In this document: positions 16,723 through 26,889 of the stretch, one piece after another
How positions within the stretch are numbered: position 1 is the first letter of the stretch
Layout: every line of letters begins with the position of its first letter
From: Synechococcus sp. KORDI-52
GTDB taxonomy: Bacteria > Cyanobacteriota > Cyanobacteriia > PCC-6307 > Cyanobiaceae
DNA: 64,000 nucleotides
Direction of reading: 5' to 3'
NCBI RefSeq assembly: GCF_000737595.1
Contig: NZ_CP006271.1
Span: 620,001-684,000 of the forward strand
Position numbers and translations under genes: made by a program
The notes under the pieces: model-generated
Told to the model about the DNA's origin: nothing
What the model saw: only the letters and a program-made list of their open reading frames with translations
The model's database searches: none

Positions 16723-19395
16723 ATGGTTGCCGCCGCATCGTCGTTTTCTGCAGCGTCTGCACCGCGCAGTGGGGAGGAGATCCGTGAGGCTTTCCTCAAC
16801 TTCTATGCCGAACGCGGCCACAAGCGGATGGCCAGCGCCTCGTTGATTCCCGAAGACCCAACGGTGCTGCTCACCATTGCGGGAATGCTGCCGTTCAAGC
16901 CGGTGTTTCTCGGCCAGCAGGAGCGACCTGCGCCCCGGGCCACCAGTTCGCAGAAGTGCATCCGCACCAACGACATCGAGAACGTGGGGCGCACGGCCCG
17001 GCATCACACCTTCTTCGAGATGCTCGGCAACTTCTCGTTCGGGGACTACTTCAAACAGCAGGCGATTGAGTGGGCCTGGGAGCTCAGCACCGGCGTTTAT
17101 GGCATCGACCCCAAGAACCTGGTGGTGAGCGTCTTCCGGGACGACGACGAAGCCGAGCAGATCTGGCGCGATGTGGTGGGGGTGAACCCCAAGCGGATCA
17201 TCCGCATGGATGAGGCCGACAATTTCTGGGCGTCCGGCCCCACTGGTCCCTGTGGCCCCTGCTCGGAGATCTATTACGACTTCAAACCCGAGCTCGGAGA
17301 TGAAGGCATTGATCTCGAGGACGACGACCGGTTCATCGAGTTCTACAACCTGGTGTTCATGCAGTACAACCGCGACGCGGAGGGCACCCTCACGCCGCTG
17401 GCCAACCGCAACATTGACACCGGTATGGGCCTCGAGCGGATGGCCCAGATCCTGCAGAAGGTTCCCAACAACTACGAAACCGATCTGATCTTTCCGCTGA
17501 TCCAAGCGGCTGCCGATCTGGCGGGGGTCGATTACCACCAGCTCAACGACAAGGGCAAGACGTCGTTGAAGGTGATCGGCGACCACAGCCGTGCGGTGAC
17601 GCAATTGATCTGCGATGGCGTCACCGCCAGTAACCTGGGCCGTGGCTACATCCTGCGGCGCCTTCTGCGCCGGGTGGTGCGCCATGGCCGCCTGCTGGGC
17701 ATCGACAAACCCTTCCTCGTCACCATGGGCGAGGCGGCGATTGCCCTGCTGAAGGGAGCACATCCCAGCGTGATCGAGCGCCAGGAGGTGATCCTGGCCG
17801 AACTCCAGCGGGAGGAAGCCCGCTTCCTTGAGACCCTCGAGCGCGGCGAGAAGTTGCTGGCGGAGGTGCTGGACTCCAAGCCCGCGCAGATCAGCGGTGA
17901 CCGGGCCTTTGAGCTGTACGACACCTATGGCTTCCCGCTGGAGCTCACCCAGGAGATCGCGGAGGAGCAGGGCCTGACCGTCGACCTTGATGGGTTCGAG
18001 GCGGCAATGGAGGAGCAGCGTCAGCGCGCCAAGGCGGCCGCGGTGAGCATCGATCTCACGCTCCAGGATGCGATCGATCAGGTGGTGGCGGATCAGGCGG
18101 CCACTTGTTTCGAGGGGTATGAGGCCCTCGACCAGGCCTCCTGCGTGCAGGCGTTGGTGGTGAACGGTGAACCAGCCACCACCGCCAAGGCGGGTGATGC
18201 GGTTCAGGTGGTGCTCGACACCACGCCCTTCTATGGCGAAGGCGGCGGTCAGGTGGGTGATCGCGGCGTGCTGGCGGGCAGCGATCTGATTGTTCGGATT
18301 GAGACGGTGAGCCGCAGCCGTGATGTCTTCGTCCATGCCGGGCGGGTGGAACGCGGCGAGCTCGCCTTGGGTGACACCGTGAAGGCTCAGGTGGACCGCG
18401 CCTGCCGGCGTCGGGCCCAGGCCAACCACACCGCCACCCACCTGCTGCAGGCTGCGCTCAAGCAGGTGGTGGATCCAGGGATTGGCCAGGCCGGATCACT
18501 GGTGGATTTCGATCGCCTGCGCTTCGACTTCCACTGCCCCAATGCGGTGACTGCGGAGCAGTTGCAGCAGGTTGAAACCCTGATCAACGGCTGGATCAAC
18601 GAGGCCCATGCACTGCAGGTGCAGGAGATGGCGATTGATCAGGCCAAGGCGGCCGGAGCCGTGGCGATGTTCGGTGAGAAGTACGCCGATGTGGTGCGTG
18701 TGGTCGACGTGCCCGGTGTGTCGATGGAGCTCTGCGGTGGCACCCACGTGGCCAACACCGCTGAGATCGGCTTGTTCAAAATCGTGGCGGAGAGTGGAGT
18801 TGCTGCCGGCATTCGCCGGATTGAAGCTGTCGCTGGTCCCGCCGTGCTCGCCTACCTGAACGAGCGCGATGCGGTGGTAAAGCAGCTGGGGGATCGCTTC
18901 AAGGCCCAGCCGGCCGAAATTGTTGACCGTGTGGCGGCCCTCCAGGAGGAGCTCAAGGCCACCGGCAAGGCGCTGGCCGCGGCCCAGGCAGAACTCGCGG
19001 TGGCCAAGGCGGGCGCTCTGGCCGCCAAGGCCGAGGCCGTGGGCGCCTTTCAGATGCTGGTGGAACGCCTCGATGGCGTGGATGGTACCGGTTTGCAGGG
19101 GGCAGCCCAGAGCCTTGTGGATCAACTGGGGGATGATGCGGCGGTGGTGATCGGAGGTTTGCCGGATCCAGGCGACATGGGCAAGGTGATCCTGGTGGCG
19201 GCCTTCGGCAAGCAGGTGATCGCCGCCAAACTGCAGGCGGGCAAATTCATCGGCGGCATCGCCAAGCGCTGTGGTGGCGGTGGTGGTGGTCGCCCGAACC
19301 TGGCCCAGGCTGGAGGTCGCGATGGCGCTGCTTTGGATGGAGCGTTGGCTCAGGCCCGCTCAGAACTGGAAGTCAACTTGCAGCGTGAAACTTGA
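16723..19395 (+). CDS. alaS: Alanine--tRNA ligase
   Basis: 890 residues, normal for AlaRS. Class II catalytic core at the N-terminus ([15 protein letters not shown], then [37 protein letters not shown] with motif 2, and GLERMAQIL with motif 3). The editing domain has zinc/catalytic motifs NHTATHLL near residue 567 and CGGTHVANT near 670, which hydrolyse mischarged Ser- and Gly-tRNA(Ala). The C-Ala domain ends in a glycine run ([18 protein letters not shown]) typical of the family. The start ATG is placed at 16723; the open frame continues upstream but is antisense to the neighbouring gene. It charges tRNA(Ala) with alanine in the cytosol. Confidence 0.97.
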   Translation: MVAAASSFSAASAPRSGEEIREAFLNFYAERGHKRMASASLIPEDPTVLLTIAGMLPFKPVFLGQQERPAPRATSSQKCIRTNDIENVGRTARHHTFFEMLGNFSFGDYFKQQAIEWAWELSTGVYGIDPKNLVVSVFRDDDEAEQIWRDVVGVNPKRIIRMDEADNFWASGPTGPCGPCSEIYYDFKPELGDEGIDLEDDDRFIEFYNLVFMQYNRDAEGTLTPLANRNIDTGMGLERMAQILQKVPNNYETDLIFPLIQAAADLAGVDYHQLNDKGKTSLKVIGDHSRAVTQLICDGVTASNLGRGYILRRLLRRVVRHGRLLGIDKPFLVTMGEAAIALLKGAHPSVIERQEVILAELQREEARFLETLERGEKLLAEVLDSKPAQISGDRAFELYDTYGFPLELTQEIAEEQGLTVDLDGFEAAMEEQRQRAKAAAVSIDLTLQDAIDQVVADQAATCFEGYEALDQASCVQALVVNGEPATTAKAGDAVQVVLDTTPFYGEGGGQVGDRGVLAGSDLIVRIETVSRSRDVFVHAGRVERGELALGDTVKAQVDRACRRRAQANHTATHLLQAALKQVVDPGIGQAGSLVDFDRLRFDFHCPNAVTAEQLQQVETLINGWINEAHALQVQEMAIDQAKAAGAVAMFGEKYADVVRVVDVPGVSMELCGGTHVANTAEIGLFKIVAESGVAAGIRRIEAVAGPAVLAYLNERDAVVKQLGDRFKAQPAEIVDRVAALQEELKATGKALAAAQAELAVAKAGALAAKAEAVGAFQMLVERLDGVDGTGLQGAAQSLVDQLGDDAAVVIGGLPDPGDMGKVILVAAFGKQVIAAKLQAGKFIGGIAKRCGGGGGGRPNLAQAGGRDGAALDGALAQARSELEVNLQRET

Positions 19396-19696
19396 AGCAT
19401 TGATCAGCCTCTTCAGCATCAGTCTTTTGCCTGCGGTGAGGGGGCTTGGGTTGATTTGTTGCAGCGTGATTGACGCTGTTTGACTGGTTATCGCTTGCAA
19501 ATAATGCCTTGATCAATGAGTGCCACGAGTGCTCATGCAGTTGGATGGTGTGATTCAATATGTCAAAGCAGTGTTGTTAATGCTTTAATGATCTTAAGTG
19601 TTAATCACTAATTAAGGTGTAGGTTTATGATGTTTAGGAGAATTTGCTTATTTGCTAAGCGTAAAAGAGAAGGCAGCGTTGGTTTTGTTTTTCGTT
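19396..19696. other. AT-rich convergent intergenic region
   Basis: This 301-bp gap lies between the ends of alaS and the FecR-domain gene. The sequence becomes markedly AT-rich in its right half. I see no convincing gene and no strong stem followed by a T-run on either strand. Confidence 0.5.
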
Positions 19697-21478
19697 TTAT
19701 AAGTTGCTCGTGCTCGTGCTCGTGCTCGTGCTTTGGCTTTGAGTCTCGCTTGTTTCTGGTTCTTTGTTGTCATTGGATATCTGCTTTGGTTCTGTTTGTT
19801 GTTTGTCTTCTTTCTTCGGTTCTTCTTTTGGCTCTTGATTGTCTTGGTCGTCTTGATTGTCTTTGTCTTCTTTTTTCTCTTTTTTTGAAAGTTTGTTGTC
19901 AGGAACGACGAGATTGTTGGCGCCGCGAAGTCGTGGATATGGAGTTCTTGCTTCAATCAACCAGTCAGATCCTAGGATGGCCAGCAAGGTGCGATCGGGT
20001 AGCCCATACAGTTGTTGGTAGATCAGGTTGATCACATGGCTTTCTGGCAGGAGGTTCTGCCCGCTCATCGTCTCGATGATCAACTGAGAGAAGCGTTCTT
20101 TGCTCATCATCTGTTGACTCAGCAGTGTTCCATCCGGGCTGAATGTCGCCTCTTCACCAGCTTTCAGGCGAATGAGGGCGTCGGCATTGCTGATCAAGTT
20201 GTTGAGGTTTGTGCTCGAGATCGTTGTTTCTTCGGATGTCGGTTGTGAGAATGCATGGCCTCGATCTTGATTAAGGGCCACTTGTGTCGCTCTGCCGGTG
20301 TTGAATTCGCCGGCTTGCCATGGTGTGGGTGATTCGGGTGTTTTGGCGCGAAGGTTCGGGTCGTTGACAAACCCTCCATTCGTGGCGAATCGATAGCTGA
20401 CCTGACCGCCCACCACGGTGTCGAGCAGCTTGTCGTATTGACCGTAGGCCGACAGGATCACTTGGTCGCCGACAGGCACATTCAAGCCGACCCGTCCACC
20501 GCCATAGGAATCACCTGTGCCGTGGAGCACGTAGGGCGAGAGTGACAGGGTGATGGACTGGTCGCCCAGATCAGCCACGGGGATGCCGACCTGGCCGATG
20601 GCGAATCCCAGATTGTTCGCGCACTGATCCAGAGGGATGCCTCCCGTAACGCCGAACTGCCAGCGATCTTTCTGCCACTGGCCTCCCACCGCGACCTGAG
20701 AGTGGAAACATCCAGATCCATCCCAGCCGTCGTAGCCAATCAACAGGGAGCTGATGCTGCGGTCATCGGGGTTGAACCACTTGTATCCCAGTTCTGTGCT
20801 CGCGCCCCAAGCACCATCAAAGTTGCTGCTGGCCGTTGAGTAGCTGTAGAGAAGCGTGCTGCCCAAGTTCTGGCTGAGCGGGACGAACACTGAGGCGTCG
20901 CCAAGGATGAGGCCTGCAGCTTCCCCCAAGGCACGTCCAGAGCTGTTGCTGCCCCAGCTGCTTGCACCGAAGCCGATCACTGGGTTCAAGGTGGGGTACA
21001 ACGAGAGGATGTCAGTGCTGCTCTGGCTGCCTGGTGTTTCCAGGGCATCACCCACCGTTGCTTCGCCGCTCAGCACTGCGAGGTCATAGTTTCCGTCTTC
21101 TTGGACGCTCAGGACGTAGGTGGTGCCACGGATCCCCAGCACTTTTGTTCCCAGACAACTGTTCTGAGGGCCGTTGACCAGCACCTGACCGCGATCCAGG
21201 CGAAAGCAGTCTTCCCCTAGACGGATCAGGCTGTTGTTTCCCAGAAAGCCGAGTGCCCGTCGGTCAAACAGCACTTCGGCCCTGCTGCTGCCGGTGCTCA
21301 GTTCCTGACCACGGTCTGCGGTGTCATCAACCGTTGCCGGTTGCCGGTCGATGAACACTTCTCTGCCATCGATGATGCGACGAATCGTGGCGTTGTTGAA
21401 CGGAGCTGCTCCCGCTGCTGCTGGAACCAGAGACGCCGCGCAAGCGATAGCCAACAACTTTCTGTACACGAACACCAA
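19697..21478 (-). CDS. FecR domain-containing exported protein with low-complexity tail
   Basis: 593 residues. A signal peptide (KLLAIACAASLVPAAAGA) is followed by a FecR-type domain (about 28-150; LSTGSSRAEVLFDRRALGFLG, RLDRGQVLV, GIRGTTYVLSV). Next comes a middle region rich in Gly/Ser with alternating hydrophobic strands (about 160-380), beta-barrel-like, then a Lys/Glu/Asp/Gln-rich tail ending in Ser-Thr repeats. The start is TTG or the adjacent GTG; no ATG fits. The gene follows the CHASE2 cyclase by 20 bp on the same strand. FecR proteins next to CHASE2 cyclases are a recurrent cyanobacterial pairing, probably an envelope signal relay. Confidence 0.72.
   Translation of the reverse strand: MVFVYRKLLAIACAASLVPAAAGAAPFNNATIRRIIDGREVFIDRQPATVDDTADRGQELSTGSSRAEVLFDRRALGFLGNNSLIRLGEDCFRLDRGQVLVNGPQNSCLGTKVLGIRGTTYVLSVQEDGNYDLAVLSGEATVGDALETPGSQSSTDILSLYPTLNPVIGFGASSWGSNSSGRALGEAAGLILGDASVFVPLSQNLGSTLLYSYSTASSNFDGAWGASTELGYKWFNPDDRSISSLLIGYDGWDGSGCFHSQVAVGGQWQKDRWQFGVTGGIPLDQCANNLGFAIGQVGIPVADLGDQSITLSLSPYVLHGTGDSYGGGRVGLNVPVGDQVILSAYGQYDKLLDTVVGGQVSYRFATNGGFVNDPNLRAKTPESPTPWQAGEFNTGRATQVALNQDRGHAFSQPTSEETTISSTNLNNLISNADALIRLKAGEEATFSPDGTLLSQQMMSKERFSQLIIETMSGQNLLPESHVINLIYQQLYGLPDRTLLAILGSDWLIEARTPYPRLRGANNLVVPDNKLSKKEKKEDKDNQDDQDNQEPKEEPKKEDKQQTEPKQISNDNKEPETSETQSQSTSTSTSTSNL
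19706..19732. repeat. Hexanucleotide microsatellite inside the FecR gene
   Basis: Four and a half tandem copies of GCTCGT (plus-strand reading) encode the Ser-Thr repeat at the C-terminus of the FecR-domain protein. The 6-bp unit keeps the frame, so copy-number change would lengthen or shorten the tail by two residues at a time. Confidence 0.85.
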
Positions 21479-21498
21479 ACGTTGACCACAGGTTGGTC

Positions 21499-23403
21499 TT
21501 ACTGATCTGTCTCCGCAGGGGTGACCTCCGCGGTGTCAGTTTTTAGTGCGAACACCTGTTGCTGGCCTTGCCCACGGATTGGAAACGTTCCCAGGTCCTG
21601 CAAACGCCAATCATCGGGTAGATGTTCTGCCACCGCAGCACTCATCACAATCGACTGGCCGCACTGTTTGGCAATCGCCTCCAATCGGCTGGCCGTGTTA
21701 ACGGCATCGCCGATGACGGTGTAGTCCATGCGGCTGGAGCAGCCAATGTTGCCGCTCACAACCCAGCCATAGCTGAGCACCACCACCTGCTCCCATGGAG
21801 ATTGCCCTTGAGCGATCCAGGCGCGATTCAGAGCGGCGAGGCGTTGCTGAAGCGTTATCGCCGTTCTGACTCCCGCAATCACGTTGGTGCTGTTTGTTTT
21901 CTGTAGAGGTGCTCCAAACACCGCAAGAACAGCATCGCCAATGAATTTATCAACGGTTCCCCCCTGTGAATGCACGGCGTCCACCACCTCGCTGAAGTAG
22001 GTGTTGAGTCGATCAACCAGTCCTTTCACATCGCCTCGTTGGGTCATCTCTTGGGTGAATGTTGTAAAGCCACGAATGTCGCTCATCAGGACCACCACAT
22101 CCATCAACTTCCCACCCAGCAGTTCATCGGCTTCTTCTGGCTGGTCGGCGATCTCGGCTGCGACTGCAGGTGAGAGATAACGACCCAGCGTTCGGCGCAA
22201 ACGTCGCCGTTGCCACTGGAGTCGAAGGGTGGCATCGGCGCTGGAGACAATCCCGGTCAGGATCAGGCAGCCTGCAGGCCCCAGCACTGGTAGCAGGAGG
22301 CCGCCCCAGGCAATCAGTCCGGCACCTGCTGTCACGAGGACACCGGAGGCTGCCAACAGGACCCCAAGTCTTGGCAGAGGCCGCTCCTGGCGCGATGTGC
22401 AGATGCCTGCAAGGAGCACCAGAACCGCCATCGCAAGATTCCACCCCGGTGGAGCAGGTATCCAGCGAAGTGAGCGATCTTCCAGCCGGTTGGCGACCTC
22501 GGTGGCATGCAATTCCACGCCAGGCATGCCTTGTGCACCTGAGAAGACGGCTGGATGGAGGTCTTGAAACACGGCTGCTGTCGGTCCCACGAGCACCGTT
22601 GCATCCGTGAGCACGCCGCTTTTCTTGATCGTGAGGAAGGCGTTGGCGTCGAGAAGTTCCCAGATCGAGAGGGTTGGAATCGTTCCAGGAGGTCCGTAGG
22701 GATCCAACAGATCCAACGGTTCGTCGTCGAGGTTGCTGTCAGCGTTGGCCAGCTCGAGCAAGGTCTTGGCCAGTCCATCGGGTACGGAGGAACCCAGGTG
22801 CTGGCGCATCTCCACTGCACTGTGTCCAGGCCGCCGACGAATCACACCGTCTCGATCAGGAGATCCATTAAGAAGCCCTCGGTTCAGTGATTGGTCAGCT
22901 GGTTGCAGGGCGGGAGTCAGGTCCAGCAAGGACATGCTTGCCACGGGGCCGCGGCCGCTCAACACCTGCACACCGAGTGCCACGCGGTCGTGGTAGCGCC
23001 TCAACGCACCGGCGAAAGCTGCATCGTCGTCTGCTCCATGGCTGCTGGGTGCTTCGAACAGCAGGTCAAATCCAACGGCAGAAGCACCTGCTTCAAACAG
23101 CCGTTCCAACACCTTCACGTGCACCCTCCTTGGCCAAGGCCATTGGTTCAGGTCTTGGAGCAGAGGGTCTCGGCTCAGGTCGGCGTTGGCAGCTTGCTGA
23201 AGGCTGAAGTCGTCGATCGCGACGATCACCACTCCTTTCGGTGCGTTACGGGGCCCTCGGGTCTCCTGGACCCAGTCAGCAAAGCGCAGGTCAAGGCGGC
23301 TTAACCGCTCCTTGCCGAGTCCTCCGACCGTGAGGACCAATCCGCTGAGCAGCAGCGTTGGGCCATAACGTCGAATCCAGTCGTAATGGTGTGACCGTTC
23401 CAT
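21499..23403 (-). CDS. CHASE2-domain adenylate cyclase (class III)
   Basis: About 634 residues. After one N-terminal membrane segment comes an extracytoplasmic CHASE2 sensor (about 40-310; GVVIVAIDDFSL, WPWPRRVHVKVLERL, GVELHATEVANRL), then two to three membrane helices and a cytosolic class III cyclase domain (about 420-600). Catalytic landmarks are the metal Asp in MSDIRGFTTF near residue 437, VDKFIGDAVLAVFG (second metal Asp, with the Lys expected for adenine recognition) and SRMDYTVIGDAVNTASRLE. These favour ATP to cAMP conversion. ATG at 23403 is chosen over an upstream Met. A Crp-type regulator gene diverges from it, so sensor, cyclase and receptor may form one module. Confidence 0.88.
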   Translation of the reverse strand: MERSHHYDWIRRYGPTLLLSGLVLTVGGLGKERLSRLDLRFADWVQETRGPRNAPKGVVIVAIDDFSLQQAANADLSRDPLLQDLNQWPWPRRVHVKVLERLFEAGASAVGFDLLFEAPSSHGADDDAAFAGALRRYHDRVALGVQVLSGRGPVASMSLLDLTPALQPADQSLNRGLLNGSPDRDGVIRRRPGHSAVEMRQHLGSSVPDGLAKTLLELANADSNLDDEPLDLLDPYGPPGTIPTLSIWELLDANAFLTIKKSGVLTDATVLVGPTAAVFQDLHPAVFSGAQGMPGVELHATEVANRLEDRSLRWIPAPPGWNLAMAVLVLLAGICTSRQERPLPRLGVLLAASGVLVTAGAGLIAWGGLLLPVLGPAGCLILTGIVSSADATLRLQWQRRRLRRTLGRYLSPAVAAEIADQPEEADELLGGKLMDVVVLMSDIRGFTTFTQEMTQRGDVKGLVDRLNTYFSEVVDAVHSQGGTVDKFIGDAVLAVFGAPLQKTNSTNVIAGVRTAITLQQRLAALNRAWIAQGQSPWEQVVVLSYGWVVSGNIGCSSRMDYTVIGDAVNTASRLEAIAKQCGQSIVMSAAVAEHLPDDWRLQDLGTFPIRGQGQQQVFALKTDTAEVTPAETDQ

Positions 23404-23543
23404 GGCGTTTCTGACTCCTGCACTGTGGGGGGGATTCCCTGTAAGCGCCATTCCCCTGAGCGTTCATTGGCATCGCAGCAGCCACTCCGTGAGAGCGACT
23501 TGTTCAAACAGCACCTCAGCTCAAGTTGGCATGCGGATGTGTT

Positions 23544-23563
23544 CGCTCAGCTGTTGGTGAGCG
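23544..23563. promoter_or_regulatory. Candidate operator between cyclase and crp
   Basis: A 6-bp inverted repeat (CGCTCA, 8-bp spacer, TGAGCG) lies in the divergent region 75 bp before the crp start. It only loosely resembles the Crp consensus TGTGA-N6-TCACA. Candidate site only. Confidence 0.25.
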
Positions 23564-23637
23564 CTGTCCTTCGGTGGCCGAGTGGGCATTCTGGTGTTGG
23601 TGCTTGTCGCGTCGTAACCGCACTTCATCTCTGAATC

Positions 23638-24333
23638 ATGTCTGCGCTCACGTCCGAGGATCTCGCCTCCATGCCTTTGTTCGCCGACCTGGCGGATGAT
23701 CAGCGCGTGCTTCTTCTGGATCGCCATCGTGAGACCAGCCATCTGGTCGATCAGGTGATCGTGATGGAACAAGACTGGGGTGAGTCGTTGTTTCTGATCC
23801 GTGATGGGGTGGCCAAGGTGCGCACCTACACAGTCGATGGCGACGAGGTGGTGATGTCGCTGCTTGGGGAAGGCGATGTTTTCGGTGAGATGGCCGCTCT
23901 TGACGGTGCCGTTCGCTCCGCTGATGTGGTCGCCCTGACGCCACTTCGTTTGGTCAAACTTCGCTCTGCGCCCTTTGCGGCCTTGCTGCGGCAGCAGGCG
24001 ACTCTTGCCCTCGCCTTGGCGCGTTTGGAGGCATCCCGTCTTCGCGATCTCAATCAGCGCTTTGCCCTGCAAAGCGCTGATGCCACCACTCGCTTGTTGG
24101 ATGCCCTCGCTTACCTGGCTCGAAAGAGCGGTCCCACCGCAGATCCCACGGCTGTGATCCCGCCGTTGGCGCAGAAAGAGATCGCTCTGATTGCAGGGCT
24201 GGCACGGGAAACGGCGTCCCGCACACTCAGCAAGTTGCGTACACGCGGCACAGTCACGGTCGCCAACGACGGTTCAATGCAGCTCGCTGACCTTCAGCCC
24301 CTGGTGAAGCGAGGTCTCCTGACTCAATCCTGA
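23638..24333 (+). CDS. Crp/Fnr-family transcriptional regulator
   Basis: 231 residues. The N-terminal cNMP-binding beta-roll contains the phosphate-binding cassette FGEMAALDGAVRSADV with the Arg-Ser pair that contacts cAMP in true Crp proteins. A long dimerisation helix (about 125-150) and a C-terminal winged helix-turn-helix follow (QKEIALIAGLARETASRTLSKLRTRG). It lacks the Cys cluster of Fnr. The binding pocket and the divergent adenylate cyclase gene suggest it is a cAMP receptor, comparable to SyCRP1 of Synechocystis. It ends 10 nt inside the convergent speA stop region. Confidence 0.88.
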   Translation: MSALTSEDLASMPLFADLADDQRVLLLDRHRETSHLVDQVIVMEQDWGESLFLIRDGVAKVRTYTVDGDEVVMSLLGEGDVFGEMAALDGAVRSADVVALTPLRLVKLRSAPFAALLRQQATLALALARLEASRLRDLNQRFALQSADATTRLLDALAYLARKSGPTADPTAVIPPLAQKEIALIAGLARETASRTLSKLRTRGTVTVANDGSMQLADLQPLVKRGLLTQS

Positions 24334-26252
24334 AGGTAGGTGGTTTGCCGCAGACTGCTCTCCAGGTGGTCAAGAAGCCTGCGCGATTCATCGATCCGCA
24401 GCTGGCCGTTGTTGATTGCCGCCTCTGCCGCAATCCGCAAGCGTTCGAGCAAGGCGCGGGGGTCGTGCTCCATGGCCTCGAGCACGTCGGCATTGGTGTC
24501 ACCACGCACGACGTGGTCAATGCGATAGCTACCCCGTGGGCTGAGGCGAATGTGCACGGCGTTGGTGGTCCCAAACAGATTGTGCAGATTGCCCATCACC
24601 TCCTGATAAGCGCCGCTGAGGAACAGGCCGATCAGATACGGGTTGTTGTCGTTCAGGTCGTGGAGCTCCAGCAGATGTTTGGGTTGCCCATCGCCGATGA
24701 AGCGATCAAGTCGCCCATCGGAATCGCAGGTGAGATCGGCGAGGTTGGCCAGCCGTGTTGGCCGTTGATCCAGCTTCTGGATGGGCACCACCGGAAACAG
24801 CTGATCGATGGCCCAGGTGTCCGGAGCCGAGCGGAAGATCGATAGGTTTGCGTAATACGTTCCCGCCAACGCTTTGCTGAGGGCTGCCAGCTCTTCAGGG
24901 ACGACTTGGTTGTTGGGCAGCCGTTGGGCAATGGCATCAGCGCAGGCCCACGTCAGTTGTTCGGCGGTGGCTCGATCGGGTAACCCCATGTATCCGAGCC
25001 GGAATGCGGCGAGTGCATCCTGTTTGAACTTCAGGGCGTCGTTCCAGGCTTCCTGCAGCCGTACGAGCTGGGCATCGGCCGTCACCGATAGCTCTTGAAT
25101 CGTGGCGAGGGTGTCCCGGAGGTTGCGAACGGTCAGAGGCTCCTCTCCGGTGGCGTTGGGGATGGATGCCGGGAGTGCGCTGCTGCCCAGGATGTCGAAC
25201 ACCAGCAGCGAGAAATGGCTGGCGATGGCGCGGCCGCTTTCGCTCACCAGCGTGGGTACAGCAACACCATTGGGCTCACAGCACTCCCGAACCGTGGCCA
25301 CAACGTCGTTGGCATAGTTCTGCAGCGAGTAGTTCGTGGAGGCCGCCGACGCCGTCCGGCTGCCGTCGTAGTCGATGCCGAGTCCACCCCCTACATCCAG
25401 GAAACCCATCGGGGCCCCCAGTCGGGTCAGTTCTACGTAGATCTGCCCCGCTTCTTGGAGAGCGTCCTTGAGAACGGCGATATCGTTGATCTGGCTTCCA
25501 ATGTGGAAGTGCAGCAGGCGCAGATCTTGGAGCAGGTTGTTGTCCCGCAGCCGTTCCACGGTTGCCAACAACTCGGGAATGGAGAGGCCGAATTTGGCCT
25601 TGTCGCCCACGGAACTGCCCCAACGTCCTGTGCTGCGGCTGGAGAGCTTGGCCCGCACGCCGATGTAGGGCGCTGCCCCCAGGCTCTTGCTGGCTTCGAT
25701 AATCCGGTCGACTTCATCCGGCTGTTCAATCACCACGACCGGTTGCCGTCCCAGACGTCGCGCCAGGATTGCAGTCTCGATGTAAAGACGATCTTTGTAG
25801 CCGTTGCAGATCAACAGGGCTTCGGGGTCGTCCAGCAGTGATAGTGCAATCAGCAGCTCCGCTTTGCTGCCCGCTTCCAGTCCGAAATTCCAGCGGTGGC
25901 CACAGCTCACCAACTCCTCCACCACGTGGCGTTGCTGGTTGCACTTCACCGGGAAAACGCCTTGGTATCGGCCTGGGTAGCTGTACTGCGCAATAGCGCG
26001 TTCAAAGGCGGCGTGGAGCCGCTCCAAGCGGTCTTCAAGGATGTCGTCGAAGCGAATCAGCAGCGGCAGAGCCAGGTTGCGGCTCTTCAGCTCCGACACC
26101 AGATCCACCAGGTCCAGGCTGCCGCCGCGATCCCCTTGGGGTTGAACGCTGATGTGCCCGCGCCCATTGATGGAGAAGTACGGATCGCCCCAGCGGTTAA
26201 GGCCGTACAGCGCCGCACTGTCTTCAATCGACCAGCTTTCGCTGTCAGCCAC
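24324..26252 (-). CDS. speA: Biosynthetic arginine decarboxylase
   Basis: About 642 residues, normal for SpeA. PLP-dependent fold III enzyme: the PLP lysine lies in [19 protein letters not shown] (about K103), followed by [36 protein letters not shown] and [13 protein letters not shown]. It makes agmatine from arginine, the first step to putrescine and spermidine. The GTG at 26252 is chosen because AGAGG lies about 4 nt upstream; a GTG 87 nt further upstream has no such site. The gene is convergent with the Crp gene (10-nt overlap) and divergent from ndk. Confidence 0.93.
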   Translation of the reverse strand: MADSESWSIEDSAALYGLNRWGDPYFSINGRGHISVQPQGDRGGSLDLVDLVSELKSRNLALPLLIRFDDILEDRLERLHAAFERAIAQYSYPGRYQGVFPVKCNQQRHVVEELVSCGHRWNFGLEAGSKAELLIALSLLDDPEALLICNGYKDRLYIETAILARRLGRQPVVVIEQPDEVDRIIEASKSLGAAPYIGVRAKLSSRSTGRWGSSVGDKAKFGLSIPELLATVERLRDNNLLQDLRLLHFHIGSQINDIAVLKDALQEAGQIYVELTRLGAPMGFLDVGGGLGIDYDGSRTASAASTNYSLQNYANDVVATVRECCEPNGVAVPTLVSESGRAIASHFSLLVFDILGSSALPASIPNATGEEPLTVRNLRDTLATIQELSVTADAQLVRLQEAWNDALKFKQDALAAFRLGYMGLPDRATAEQLTWACADAIAQRLPNNQVVPEELAALSKALAGTYYANLSIFRSAPDTWAIDQLFPVVPIQKLDQRPTRLANLADLTCDSDGRLDRFIGDGQPKHLLELHDLNDNNPYLIGLFLSGAYQEVMGNLHNLFGTTNAVHIRLSPRGSYRIDHVVRGDTNADVLEAMEHDPRALLERLRIAAEAAINNGQLRIDESRRLLDHLESSLRQTTYLQD

Positions 26253-26374
26253 CGGCCTCTGTCGTGGGGAATGGTCGGAATCTAGGGACTTCCCCTGCAC
26301 TGCCCAAGGCCTGTGCTTGCCAATCGGGGTGGCCAGCACTGACGATGGCTGCGCTTCTACCTAACACCAATTCC

Positions 26375-26830
26375 ATGGCCGAACGCACTTTTGTCGCCAT
26401 CAAGCCCGACGGCGTCCAGCGCGGCCTGGTGGGCGAGATCCTCGGTCGCTTTGAGCGCAAGGGCTTCAAGCTTGTGGGTCTGAAGCAGATCACCCCCAGC
26501 CGTGCGCTGGCTGAGGAGCACTACGGCGTCCACAAGGAGCGTCCTTTTTTCGCCGGTTTGGTTGATTTCATCACCTCTGGCCCAGTGGTGGCCATGGTGT
26601 GGGAAGGCGATGGCGTCATCGCCAGCGCCCGCAAACTGATCGGCGCTACCAAGCCCCTCGAGGCCGAGCCCGGCACCATTCGCGGCGATCTGGCCGTCAA
26701 CATCGGTCGCAATGTCATCCACGGTTCCGATGCTGCGGAAACGGCTGCCTTCGAGATCGGCCTGTGGTTTGAAGCGTCTGAACTGAACGACTGGTCTCCT
26801 TCTGATCAGGAGTGGCGCGTCGAGGGCTGA
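26375..26830 (+). CDS. ndk: Nucleoside-diphosphate kinase
   Basis: 151 residues, standard length. The start [22 protein letters not shown] is diagnostic. The catalytic His lies in [20 protein letters not shown], and [21 protein letters not shown] supplies nucleotide contacts. It equilibrates nucleoside tri- and diphosphates through a phospho-histidine intermediate. The open frame upstream of the ATG has no support as protein. A hairpin terminator follows 30 bp after the stop. Confidence 0.97.
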   Translation: MAERTFVAIKPDGVQRGLVGEILGRFERKGFKLVGLKQITPSRALAEEHYGVHKERPFFAGLVDFITSGPVVAMVWEGDGVIASARKLIGATKPLEAEPGTIRGDLAVNIGRNVIHGSDAAETAAFEIGLWFEASELNDWSPSDQEWRVEG

Positions 26831-26859
26831 TCGCCTGACAGCTCGTTCTGATCTGCATA

Positions 26860-26887
26860 CCCTCGGGACTCAGTCCCGGGGGTTTTG
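26860..26887 (+). terminator. Intrinsic terminator of ndk
   Basis: A GC-rich stem (CCCTCGGGA pairing with TCCCGGGGG, one G-T pair, loop of about 5 nt) is followed directly by TTTTG on the plus strand, 30 bp after the ndk stop. Confidence 0.8.
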
Positions 26888-26889
26888 TT

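Noticed and set aside
16684..18441. 585-codon open frame antisense to alaS
   Set aside because: His/Leu/Val-rich translation with no domain; it is the reverse shadow of a strongly conserved gene.
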